A stretch of DNA of 21,484 nt, taken from positions 1-21,484 of the forward strand of contig CALCGT010000012.1 in assembly GCA_937901125.1 (NCBI GenBank), in the 5' to 3' direction. A program made the position numbers and the translations under genes. The stretch is from an uncultured Clostridia bacterium. Its GTDB lineage: Bacteria > Bacillota > Clostridia > Lachnospirales > Anaerotignaceae. The notes beneath the pieces were generated by a model. The model did not search any database, had not been told where the DNA came from, and saw only the letters and a program-made list of their open reading frames with translations. Shown here one piece after another: positions 1-6,994 of the stretch (the first letter of the stretch is position 1; each line of letters starts with the position of its first letter).

Positions 1-73
1 CAACAAGTTCCAGACCTACGTTCTGAACCTTGCCGTATCTCTGTTCCATTACTACGAAAATACCTTTACTCAT
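1..73 (-). CDS. etfA: Electron transfer flavoprotein alpha subunit (5' end only)
   Basis: Only the first 24 codons are in the window; the gene runs off the left edge. The product starts MSKGIFVVMEQRYGKVQNVG, which resembles the N-terminus of clostridial EtfA, where an FVV(M/V)EQR-like strand opens domain I. The ATG is preceded by a consensus AAGGAGGAAA ribosome site, and the gene follows etfB by 57 nt on the same strand. EtfA pairs with EtfB to bind FAD and AMP or FAD and to pass electrons to or from acyl-CoA dehydrogenases. The identification rests on the short N-terminus plus the position after etfB. Confidence 0.85.
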   Translation of the reverse strand, partial: MSKGIFVVMEQRYGKVQNVGLELV

Positions 74-130
74 TGTAGGGTTTCCTCCTTATATTTCAAA
101 TTTTAGTATCCGATTCCTCGTCTAATTAAA

Positions 131-922
131 TTAGATGATGAATTTAGCTTCCAGTTTGTCCATGATAGCTTTAACAGCTTCGTCTGCAGACAGACCTTCC
201 AGAATTGTACCAGCGCCTTTAACTTCTTTAGTGAAGGACTGATATACGTTTGTAGGGGAACCCTTCAGACCGATCATATCCAGTTCCAGATCGTCTTTCA
301 GATCTTCGAAGCCCAGAACTTTGATTTCTTTTTCGTAAGCTTCAACGATACCTCTTACGGACATGTATCTGGGTGTAGCCAGTTCAGCAATTGCTGTCAG
401 CAGGCAAGGTGTTTTGATTTTGATGATGTGGTAACCATCTTCAAACTGTCTCTTAACTACTACGTAGTCAGCTGTAGCTTCTTTTACTTCTTCTACATAA
501 GAAACCTGAGGCAGGTGCAGTTTTTCAGCGATCTGGGGACCAACCTGAGCTGTGTCACCGTCAATAGCCTGACGACCTGTGATGATCAGATCATAGCCAA
601 TGTTTTTCAGAGCTGCTGCGATAATGCCGGATGTAGCATATGTATCGGAACCACCGAATTCTCTAGCGGATACCAGATAAGCTTCGTCACAACCCATAGC
701 CAGAGCTTCTCTCAGAGCAACGTCAGCCTGAGGGGGGCCCATGGAAACTACTGTTACTGTGCCGCCCAGCTGTTCTTTCAGCTGCAGAGCTGCTTCGATA
801 CCTGTTTTGTCATCGTGGTTGATGATAGAGGGAACACCGTCACGGATCAGTGTGCCTGTCTTAGGATCGATTTTAACTTCTACTGTATCGGGTACCTGTT
901 TAATACATACAACGATTTTCAT
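131..922 (-). CDS. etfB: Electron transfer flavoprotein beta subunit
   Basis: The 263-residue product has the usual EtfB length. It begins MKIVVCIKQVPDT, the conserved first strand, and carries the nucleotide-binding motif GRQAIDGDTAQVGPQ at about residues 116-130. That DGDTAQVGP form is the one seen in clostridial EtfB proteins, several of which belong to flavin-bifurcating complexes; whether this one bifurcates cannot be decided from the motif alone. The ATG has a GGAAGGAG ribosome site about 10 nt upstream. The gene lies 67 nt downstream of the acyl-CoA dehydrogenase and 57 nt upstream of etfA, so the three are probably one transcript. Together they would couple NADH (and perhaps ferredoxin) to reduction of a short enoyl-CoA in the cytoplasm. 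Confidence 0.95.
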   Translation of the reverse strand: MKIVVCIKQVPDTVEVKIDPKTGTLIRDGVPSIINHDDKTGIEAALQLKEQLGGTVTVVSMGPPQADVALREALAMGCDEAYLVSAREFGGSDTYATSGIIAAALKNIGYDLIITGRQAIDGDTAQVGPQIAEKLHLPQVSYVEEVKEATADYVVVKRQFEDGYHIIKIKTPCLLTAIAELATPRYMSVRGIVEAYEKEIKVLGFEDLKDDLELDMIGLKGSPTNVYQSFTKEVKGAGTILEGLSADEAVKAIMDKLEAKFII

Positions 923-989
923 TATAGTTGTTCTCCTTCCAAATTTTTAGTAATAAGCTTTTTTCAAAATGAACTCTAAACTCTCAAGA

Positions 990-2135
990 TCAAACTTTCA
1001 TGGAGCCAGCAACGATCATTCTCATAGCTTCGTTTGTACCTTCGTAGATTTCTGTGATCTTAGCGTCACGCATAGCTCTTTCTACGGGGTATTCACGGCA
1101 GTAACCGTAGCCACCGAACAGCTGAACAGCCATTCTTGTTACTTCGTTTGCAACTTCGGAAGCAAACATTTTGCACATTGCAGCGTAAGGAGCGTAGTTG
1201 CCATGCAGGTCTTTTTCTGTAGCAGCTCTCCATACCATCAGTCTAGCAGCGTCTGTCTTTGTCTGCATTTCAGCCAGTTTGAACTGTGTGTTCTGGTATT
1301 TGCCGATGGGTTTGCCGCCCTGTTTTCTTTCTTTAACATATTTCAGTGTTTCGTCGATAGCACCCTGTGCGATACCTACGGACTGAGCACCGATACCGAT
1401 ACGACCGCCACCCAGTGCTGTCATAGCGATTTTGTAGCCCTGGCCTTCTTTGCCCAGCAGGTTTTCAGCGGGAACTTTTACGTTTTCATAGATTACTTCA
1501 CAGTTGGAAGCAGCTCTGATACCCATACGTTCGATGTTGGGGCCAACGGACAGACCTTCGAATTCTCTTTCAACGATGAAAGCGGACATACCTTTAGGGC
1601 CTTTGGATTTGTCTGTCAGTGCGAATACGATGAATGTATCAGCGAAGCCGGAGTTTGTTGTAAACATTTTTGTACCATTCAGAACATAGTATTTGCCGTC
1701 TTCTGTTTTGTCAGCTGTTGTCTTAACGCCAGCAGCATCTGTACCAGCACCGGGTTCTGTCAGACCAAAGCAGCCAATCTTGGAACCGTCAACCAGGGGT
1801 CTCAGATATTTCTGTTTCTGTTCTTCTGTACCGAACTCATTGATGCAAGGGCAGCAAAGAGATGTATGTACGGACAGTGTGATACCTGTGGAAGCATCTA
1901 CTTTGGACATTTCTTCCATGCACAGTGTGTATGTCAGAACGTCTGCACCCTGGCCGCCGTATTCTCTGCTGTAAGGAATACCAAAAGCACCGATTTTCTG
2001 CAGTTTCTGAAGCAGTTCTCTATCATAATCTTCTGCTTCGTCCATGTCTTTAGCGATTGGTTTAATTTCTGTTTCAGCAAATTTTCTGAACAACTCTTGC
2101 TGAAGCATCTGAGTTTTTGTTAATTTGAAATCCAT
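990..2135 (-). CDS. Short-chain acyl-CoA dehydrogenase (butyryl-CoA or acryloyl-CoA reductase type)
   Basis: The 381-residue product is the normal length of the family. It opens MDFKLTKTQ, contains the FAD/substrate region CFGLTEPGAGTDAAG near residue 130, and ends with ITEIYEGTNEAMR. In that last motif Glu365 is the expected catalytic base of short-chain acyl-CoA dehydrogenases. A frame open further upstream (to 2213) was trimmed to the ATG at 2135 because an AGGAGG site sits just before it and the family N-terminus begins there. It is the first gene of an acd-etfB-etfA operon. No crotonase, hydroxyacyl-CoA dehydrogenase or thiolase is visible, so the substrate could be acryloyl-CoA (acrylate-type propionate fermentation) as well as crotonyl-CoA. 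The choice between these is inference; membership of the family is not in doubt. Confidence 0.93.
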   Translation of the reverse strand: MDFKLTKTQMLQQELFRKFAETEIKPIAKDMDEAEDYDRELLQKLQKIGAFGIPYSREYGGQGADVLTYTLCMEEMSKVDASTGITLSVHTSLCCPCINEFGTEEQKQKYLRPLVDGSKIGCFGLTEPGAGTDAAGVKTTADKTEDGKYYVLNGTKMFTTNSGFADTFIVFALTDKSKGPKGMSAFIVEREFEGLSVGPNIERMGIRAASNCEVIYENVKVPAENLLGKEGQGYKIAMTALGGGRIGIGAQSVGIAQGAIDETLKYVKERKQGGKPIGKYQNTQFKLAEMQTKTDAARLMVWRAATEKDLHGNYAPYAAMCKMFASEVANEVTRMAVQLFGGYGYCREYPVERAMRDAKITEIYEGTNEAMRMIVAGSMKV

Positions 2136-2254
2136 TCTAATATTCCTCCTATTTTTTAAAAATTTTGAAACATCCGCGATGAGGCCACATCGGGGTGTCT
2201 CATTAAAAAACAACCTACTTCCTTACGACGCTGCCGTATGGATGCAGTTTATCA

Positions 2255-2301
2255 GCTTCTTATCTTTTGCCTGCGCATATCAACGCATATCAATAAGAAG
2301 C
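2255..2301 (-). repeat. Leader hairpin enclosing a tandem 10-bp repeat, upstream of acd
   Basis: A perfect 9-bp inverted repeat (GCTTCTTAT at 2255-2263 and ATAAGAAGC at 2293-2301) flanks about 29 nt. Most of that interval is two head-to-tail copies of CGCATATCAA (2274-2283 and 2284-2293). It lies between the acd promoter and the acd start, so it would be in the 5' UTR. It could be an RNA hairpin, or the tandem repeat could bind a protein. Confidence 0.5.
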
Positions 2302-2319
2302 CATAATGCCTCCACAATG

Positions 2320-2349
2320 AATATACCATTTTTGTTTAAAATTTGTCAA
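2320..2349 (-). promoter_or_regulatory. acd-etfBA proximal promoter with overlapping Rex-like site
   Basis: Read on the minus strand, TTGACA (2349-2344) and TATATT (2325-2320) are separated by 18 bp, a near-consensus sigma-A promoter. Transcription would begin about 175 nt before the acd ATG. The 18-mer at 2332-2349 (TTGTTTAAAATTTGTCAA on plus) matches 11 of the 14 specified positions of the clostridial Rex consensus TTGTTAANNNNTTAACAA and covers the -35 box. Rex is an NADH/NAD-sensing repressor of fermentation genes. The promoter is well supported; the Rex site is a candidate only. Confidence 0.65.
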
Positions 2350-2441
2350 CATCTTTGTCGATAAATATTACATAAAAAACGGCTGCATTTGTTGGTAATA
2401 CCGACATATTTTCCACTGCCGGCAAATGAAAAAAAACCTAC

Positions 2442-2643
2442 AAAAAAACAGTCTGCAAACCCCCATAGGCACACTGTTCCTGTGGGAATTTTTTCACACA
2501 TTTTGGTCTTTATCCTTTTCTTCGGGATCAGCACCTTTTGGCGCCCTTCCCGGCGGCAGTTCCCATTATTTCGCATGCGAATCATGCTGCCGAAAAAAAA
2601 GCACACTGCCCATCTTTGTGTGTGTTTCTCTATTTTTTTGCCT
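2442..2643 (-). ncRNA. Candidate structured RNA (riboswitch-like leader or small RNA) upstream of acd
   Basis: About 200 nt lie between the promoter at 2650-2678 and a terminator-like stem at 2447-2478. Reading the minus strand, the RNA could form these stems: CGGCAG/CTGCCG enclosing the palindrome TTCGCATGCGAA; a hairpin CGGGA..GCGCC-AAAA-GGTGC..TCCCG; an 8-position stem CCCACAGG/CCTATGGG with one mismatch; and the terminator arms AACAGTgTGC/GCAgACTGTT followed by seven U. The last two are mutually exclusive, the usual layout of an attenuator. I could not match it to a known riboswitch class, 6S RNA, SRP RNA or tmRNA. No convincing protein is encoded here. Confidence 0.35.
2447..2478 (-). 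terminator. Intrinsic terminator or attenuator stem upstream of acd
   Basis: The arms 2447-2456 and 2469-2478 pair as AACAGT-TGC / GCA-ACTGTT with one internal mismatch and a 12-nt loop. On the minus strand they are followed directly by a U run (A tract at 2442-2448 on plus). The loop-proximal bases also pair with 2479-2486 in an alternative stem (2462-2469). On the plus strand that alternative stem is followed by six T, so termination in both directions is possible. Confidence 0.45.
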
Positions 2644-2649
2644 TTCTTC

Positions 2650-2678
2650 ACTTTACACTATTGTCATTTCTCTGTCAA
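2650..2678 (-). promoter_or_regulatory. Distal promoter upstream of acd / candidate RNA
   Basis: On the minus strand a perfect TTGACA (2678-2673) is followed after 17 bp by TAAAGT (2655-2650, 4 of 6 bases). It would start transcription near 2643, just before the structured RNA. A second isolated TATAAT lies at 2745-2740 without a good -35 box. A run of nine G (minus strand) at 2705-2713 sits about 27 bp upstream of the -35. Confidence 0.5.
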
Positions 2679-2864
2679 TATATTTCGCACAGAAGCTATT
2701 TTTACCCCCCCCCTTATTTGTCTGACAACTAACCGTCATATTATACAATAGACATCAAATATTTCAGAAAATTCATCTCTTATTTCCTGAAATTCATACA
2801 TCATTTTCATCCCCTTCCTTACGGATTTCCTTTCTCATAACCCTCTGCTGTCCTCTTTTTCTAC

Positions 2865-2893
2865 AAAAAAAGGAGTACCCTATTGGGTACTCC
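2865..2893 (-). terminator. tuf transcription terminator
   Basis: A perfect 9-bp stem GGAGTACCC (2872-2880) / GGGTACTCC (2885-2893) with a 4-nt loop is followed on the minus strand by seven U (A tract 2865-2871). It lies about 30 nt past the tuf stop codon and closes the str operon. Confidence 0.9.
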
Positions 2894-2925
2894 CTTTGAT
2901 GAGTCACATATTAGATTATCAAAAA

Positions 2926-4119
2926 TTATTCGATAACTTCTACTACGGAACCAGCGCCTACTGTTCTACCACCTTCACGGATAGCGAATCTCAGACCCTG
3001 ACCCATAGCTACGGGTGTGATCAGTTCGATTGTCATTTCAACGTTGTCGCCAGGCATGCACATTTCTGTACCTTCGGGCAGAGAGATAACGCCTGTTACG
3101 TCTGTTGTTCTAAAGTAGAACTGAGGTCTGTAGTTGTTGAAGAAAGGTGTATGACGGCCACCTTCTTCTTTGGACAGAACGTAAACCTGAGCTTTGAATT
3201 TTGTGTGGGGTGTGATGGAACCGGGTTTAGCCAGAACCTGACCTCTTTCAATTTCGTTTCTCTGAACACCTCTCAGCAGAACACCGATGTTGTCACCAGC
3301 TTCAGCCTGATCCAGCAGTTTTCTGAACATTTCTACGCCTGTTACAACTACTTTTCTGATTTCGTCTGTCAGACCAACGATTTCAACTTCGTCCTGTACT
3401 TTAACAACACCAGATTCTACTCTACCTGTTGCTACTGTACCACGACCTGTGATGGAGAATACGTCTTCGACGGGCATCAGGAAAGGTTTGTCTGTTGCAC
3501 GTTCGGGTGTAGGAATGTAGTTTTCGATTTCTTCGAACAGTTCCAGAATCTTGTCGCCCCAAGAACCAGCGGGATCCTGCAGAGCCTGGAAAGCGGAACC
3601 TCTGATGATGGGAATATCATCACCGGGGAATTCATATTCGTTCAGCAGTTCTCTGATTTCCATTTCAACCAGATCCAGCAGTTCATCGTCTTCAACCATG
3701 TCACATTTGTTCATGAATACAACGATGTAAGGAACGCCTACCTGTCTGGACAGCAGGATGTGTTCTCTTGTCTGAGCCATAGGGCCGTCTGTTGCAGCTA
3801 CTACCAGGATAGCACCGTCCATCTGAGCAGCGCCTGTGATCATGTTTTTAACATAGTCAGCGTGGCCAGGGCAGTCAACGTGTGCATAGTGTCTAGCGGG
3901 TGTTTCATATTCAACGTGTGCTGTGGAGATTGTGATACCACGTTCTCTTTCTTCGGGAGCTTTGTCGATGTTTTCAAAAGCTACAGCTTCACCGATCTGG
4001 TATCTTTCATGCAGTGTCTTTGTGATCGCTGCTGTCAGAGTTGTTTTACCATGGTCAACGTGACCGATAGTACCGATATTCATATGAGGTTTGGTTCTTT
4101 CAAATTTTGCCTTTGCCAT
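2926..4119 (-). CDS. tuf: Elongation factor Tu
   Basis: The 397-residue product is full length. It has the GTPase motifs in order: P-loop GHVDHGKT at 19-26, switch I RGITIST, switch II DCPGH and base-binding NKCD. The C-terminal beta-barrel domains end in GSVVEVIE. EF-Tu-GTP carries aminoacyl-tRNA to the ribosomal A site. The ATG has AAGGAGG about 10 nt upstream. It is last in rpsL-rpsG-fusA-tuf, 181 nt behind fusA, with its own promoter in that gap and a strong terminator after it. Confidence 0.99.
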   Translation of the reverse strand: MAKAKFERTKPHMNIGTIGHVDHGKTTLTAAITKTLHERYQIGEAVAFENIDKAPEERERGITISTAHVEYETPARHYAHVDCPGHADYVKNMITGAAQMDGAILVVAATDGPMAQTREHILLSRQVGVPYIVVFMNKCDMVEDDELLDLVEMEIRELLNEYEFPGDDIPIIRGSAFQALQDPAGSWGDKILELFEEIENYIPTPERATDKPFLMPVEDVFSITGRGTVATGRVESGVVKVQDEVEIVGLTDEIRKVVVTGVEMFRKLLDQAEAGDNIGVLLRGVQRNEIERGQVLAKPGSITPHTKFKAQVYVLSKEEGGRHTPFFNNYRPQFYFRTTDVTGVISLPEGTEMCMPGDNVEMTIELITPVAMGQGLRFAIREGGRTVGAGSVVEVIE

Positions 4120-4202
4120 TTTAAAATATCCTCCTTGTAAATTTGTGGAATCTTAATTTATGAGTTTGATACACCCTAAACATGATGCACCCATCAATTC
4201 TA

Positions 4203-4231
4203 ATTATATTAGACTTCTTGTCTTTTTGCAA
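4203..4231 (-). promoter_or_regulatory. Private promoter of tuf
   Basis: In the fusA-tuf gap the minus strand shows TTGCAA (4231-4226) and a perfect TATAAT (4208-4203) at a 17-bp spacing. It would give tuf an extra transcript with a leader of about 75-80 nt beyond read-through from the str promoter, in line with the high EF-Tu demand of growing cells. Confidence 0.65.
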
Positions 4232-4233
4232 TA

Positions 4234-4264
4234 CCAAAAAATGATTCTGCACGGTATTTTTTGG
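4234..4264 (-). terminator. Inverted repeat after fusA, possible weak terminator
   Basis: CCAAAAAAT (4234-4242) and ATTTTTTGG (4256-4264) pair perfectly over 9 bp with a 13-nt loop. It sits 36 nt past the fusA stop and just upstream of the tuf promoter. The stem is A/T rich and its U run lies inside the stem, so it may only reduce read-through or act as an RNA processing site. Confidence 0.4.
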
Positions 4265-4300
4265 CATTTTCTTTCCGTTATTGTAAATCGGAGAGCTAAA

Positions 4301-6385
4301 TTACTTTCTGCCTTCCAGTACTTTTTCCTGAACGGATTTAGGGCAGGGTTCGTAGTGGTCAACTTCCATTACGTAGTTACCACGGCCCTGTGTTCTGGAA
4401 CGCAGGTCTGTGGAGTAACCGAACATTTCTGCCAGAGGAACGAAGGAGTGGATTACCTGTGCGTTGCTTCTAGCTTCCATACCTTCGATACGACCACGTC
4501 TGGAGTTGATGTCACCGATAACGTCGCCCATGTAATCTTCGGGTACTGTTACTGTTACTTTCATGATGGGTTCAAGCAGTACAGCGTCGCCCTTTCTCAT
4601 AGCTTCTTTGAAAGCCATGGAACCAGCGATCTGGTAAGCAGATTCGGAAGAGTCAACGTCATGGTAGGAACCGTCGTAAACTTCAGCCTTAACGCCCAGT
4701 ACGGGATAGCCGCCCAGGATACCGCTCTGCATTGCCTGCTGGATACCTTTATCGATAGCGGGGATATATTCTTTAGGAATAGAACCACCAACTGTCGCAT
4801 TTACGAATTCGTAGTTGTTTTCCGCATCTGTGGGGATGGGGTAGAAACGTACTTTACAGTGACCATACTGACCACGACCACCGGACTGACGTACGAATTT
4901 ACCTTCAACGTCAACAGCTTTGCGGAATGTTTCTTTGTAAGCTACCTGAGGAGCACCAACGTTTGCTTCCACTTTGAATTCTCTCAGCAGACGGTCAACG
5001 ATGATTTCCAGATGCAATTCGCCCATACCGGAGATGATTGTATCGCCAGTTTCCTGATCTGTGTATGTTTTGAAAGTGGGATCTTCTTCTGCCAGTTTTG
5101 CCAGAGCGATACCCATTTTGTCACGACCAGCTTTTGTTTTAGGTTCGATCGCAACGGAGATAACGGGTTCCGGGAATACCATGGATTCCAGGATTACTTC
5201 GTGATCTTCGTCACAGATTGTATCACCTGTTGTGGAAATTTTGAAACCTACTGCTGCAGCAATGTCACCAGAGTAAACCTTGTCGATTTCTTCTCTGTGG
5301 TTTGCGTGCATCTGCAGGATACGGCCAACACGTTCTTTTTTGCCACCCTTTGTGGAGTTGTAAACGTATGTGCCGGAGTCCAGTGTCCCAGAGTACACAC
5401 GGAAGAATGCCAGTTTCCCTACGAAAGGGTCATTCATTACTTTGAATACCAGGGCGGAGAAGGGTTCTTCATCAGAAGAATGTCTTACTGTTTCTTCGCC
5501 TGTTGCAGGGTCGATACCCTTGATTGCAGGGATATCTGTAGGTGCGGGCATATATTCAACAACGCCGTCCAGCAGTTTCTGAACGCCTTTGTTTCTGTAA
5601 GCGGAACCACACATTACGGGCATCAGTTCGCAAGCGATACATGCCTTGCGCAGAGCTGCTTTCAGTTCTGCTTCTGTGATTTCTTCTTCAGCGAAGAATT
5701 TTTCCATCAGTTCTTCGTCTGTTTCGCAGATTGTTTCAACCATGATTGCTCTGTATTCTTCAGCCTGGTCTACATATTCTGCAGGGATTTCTTCTTCGTC
5801 TACTTCTGTACCTGTTGCGTTTTCATAGAAGTAAGCTTTCATCTTCATCAGGTCGATGATGCCTTTGAAATCGCTTTCAGCACCGATAGGCAGAGTAACT
5901 GCAACGGGATGGCAGCCCAGTCTGTCTACGATGGATTTCATGGAACCGAAGAAGTCTGCACCCATAATGTCCATTTTGTTAACGAAAATCATACGGGGTA
6001 CGTGATAGTTATCAGCCTGTCTCCAAACTGTTTCTGTCTGAGGTTCAACACCGCCCTTTGCGTCCAGTACGCAAACAGCGCCATCCAGTACACGCAGGGA
6101 ACGTTCTACTTCAACTGTGAAGTCAACGTGACCAGGTGTGTCGATGATGTTGATTCTGTTGTCGTTCCAATGACATGTTGTCGCAGCGGATGTGATTGTG
6201 ATACCTCTTTCCTGTTCCTGCTCCATCCAGTCCATTGTTGCTGTACCTTCGTGAGTATCGCCGATTTTGTAGTTACGGCCTGTGTAGAACAGGATACGTT
6301 CTGTCAGAGTTGTCTTACCAGCATCAATGTGCGCCATAATACCAATGTTTCTGGTTCTTTCCAGAGGGTATTCTCTGTTTGCCAC
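4301..6385 (-). CDS. fusA: Elongation factor G
   Basis: The 694-residue product is full-length EF-G. The GTPase motifs are AHIDAGKT (18-25), RGITITSAA, DTPGHVDF and NKMD. The domain IV region is intact (SGGRGQYGHCKVRFYP around residue 500, RGRIEGMEARSNAQ near 620). EF-G drives tRNA-mRNA translocation and, with RRF, ribosome recycling. The start codon is GTG, chosen because the family begins MANREYPLE there and AAGGAGG lies 8 nt upstream. It follows rpsG by 96 nt that contain a long hairpin (6415-6458). Confidence 0.99.
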   Translation of the reverse strand: MANREYPLERTRNIGIMAHIDAGKTTLTERILFYTGRNYKIGDTHEGTATMDWMEQEQERGITITSAATTCHWNDNRINIIDTPGHVDFTVEVERSLRVLDGAVCVLDAKGGVEPQTETVWRQADNYHVPRMIFVNKMDIMGADFFGSMKSIVDRLGCHPVAVTLPIGAESDFKGIIDLMKMKAYFYENATGTEVDEEEIPAEYVDQAEEYRAIMVETICETDEELMEKFFAEEEITEAELKAALRKACIACELMPVMCGSAYRNKGVQKLLDGVVEYMPAPTDIPAIKGIDPATGEETVRHSSDEEPFSALVFKVMNDPFVGKLAFFRVYSGTLDSGTYVYNSTKGGKKERVGRILQMHANHREEIDKVYSGDIAAAVGFKISTTGDTICDEDHEVILESMVFPEPVISVAIEPKTKAGRDKMGIALAKLAEEDPTFKTYTDQETGDTIISGMGELHLEIIVDRLLREFKVEANVGAPQVAYKETFRKAVDVEGKFVRQSGGRGQYGHCKVRFYPIPTDAENNYEFVNATVGGSIPKEYIPAIDKGIQQAMQSGILGGYPVLGVKAEVYDGSYHDVDSSESAYQIAGSMAFKEAMRKGDAVLLEPIMKVTVTVPEDYMGDVIGDINSRRGRIEGMEARSNAQVIHSFVPLAEMFGYSTDLRSRTQGRGNYVMEVDHYEPCPKSVQEKVLEGRK

Positions 6386-6414
6386 TGTGGAATCCTCCTT
6401 TTTGTAGTCATAAT

Positions 6415-6458
6415 CAGGTTTATGGAAAGACTATGAAATAGCCTTTCCATATTACCTG
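6415..6458 (-). repeat. Long hairpin in the rpsG-fusA gap
   Basis: Arms CAGGT / ACCTG enclose ATGGAAAG / CTTTCCAT and then CTAT-GAA-ATAG, making a nearly continuous 44-nt stem-loop. No U run follows on either side, so it is not a simple terminator. It ends about 20 nt before the fusA ribosome site. It could be an RNase processing site, an mRNA-stability element or a translational control element. Confidence 0.6.
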
Positions 6459-6481
6459 GTTTCCATTCGTTTCTTATAGAA

Positions 6482-6952
6482 TTACCATTTGAAATGGGAG
6501 AAAGCTTTGTTTGCTTCTGCCATTTTGTGCATTTCGTCTTTTCTCTTGCAAGCGCCGCCGGCGTTGTTCAGAGCGTCCAGGATTTCGCCAGCCAGACGAT
6601 CTACCATTGTCTTTTCGCCGCGTTTTCTGGAGTACAGTGTGATCCATCTCAGGCCCAGTGTCTGTCTTCTTTCAGGTCTGATTTCCATGGGTACCTGGTA
6701 AGTAGCACCACCTACACGGCGTGCTTTAACTTCCAGTACAGGCATTACATTGCCCAGAGCTTCTTCGAAAGCTTCCAGAGCATCTTTACCTGTTTTTTCT
6801 GCTACTTTTTCGAATGCACCATAAACGATCTTTTCAGCTACACCCTTCTTACCATCCAGCATAATGCTGTTGATCAGCTTTGTCACCAGCTTGCTGTTGT
6901 AAATAGGATCGGCCAAGACCTCTCTTTTTGCTACATGTCCTTTTCTAGGCAC
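6482..6952 (-). CDS. rpsG: 30S ribosomal protein S7
   Basis: The 156-residue product is the standard S7 length, opening MPRKGHVAKREVLADPIYNS and carrying the conserved RRVGGATYQVP segment near residue 79. S7 nucleates assembly of the 30S head and contacts the E-site tRNA. Translation starts at GTG, with AAGGAGG 8 nt upstream. It lies 185 nt downstream of rpsL; that gap can fold into a large stem-loop structure. Confidence 0.99.
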   Translation of the reverse strand: MPRKGHVAKREVLADPIYNSKLVTKLINSIMLDGKKGVAEKIVYGAFEKVAEKTGKDALEAFEEALGNVMPVLEVKARRVGGATYQVPMEIRPERRQTLGLRWITLYSRKRGEKTMVDRLAGEILDALNNAGGACKRKDEMHKMAEANKAFSHFKW

Positions 6953-6994
6953 GATTCTTCCCTCCTTGATGAATAAATGCTATTCTCGGTACTT

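Noticed and set aside
2462..2495. Plus-strand terminator (CCCATAGG/CCTGTGGG then six T)
   Set aside because: It folds well, but no plus-strand gene precedes it. I treat the stem mainly as the antiterminator partner of the minus-strand structure.
2346..2651. 101-codon frame on the minus strand in the acd upstream region
   Set aside because: It starts with GTG without a ribosome site, has a low-complexity Lys/Arg/Phe-rich product, and spans the palindromes and terminator stem. It reads as non-coding RNA rather than protein.
2389..2751. Three overlapping plus-strand frames (up to 120 codons)
   Set aside because: No ribosome sites, and products dominated by Phe, Pro and Ser from T/C-rich sequence. 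Nothing else supports coding.
2896..4140. Open frame of 414 codons on the plus strand
   Set aside because: Antisense shadow of tuf.
4160..6436. Open frame of 758 codons on the plus strand
   Set aside because: It lies antisense to fusA, whose protein is unmistakable. It has no ribosome site and a Cys/Phe-rich product. It stays open because fusA rarely uses codons whose complements are stops.
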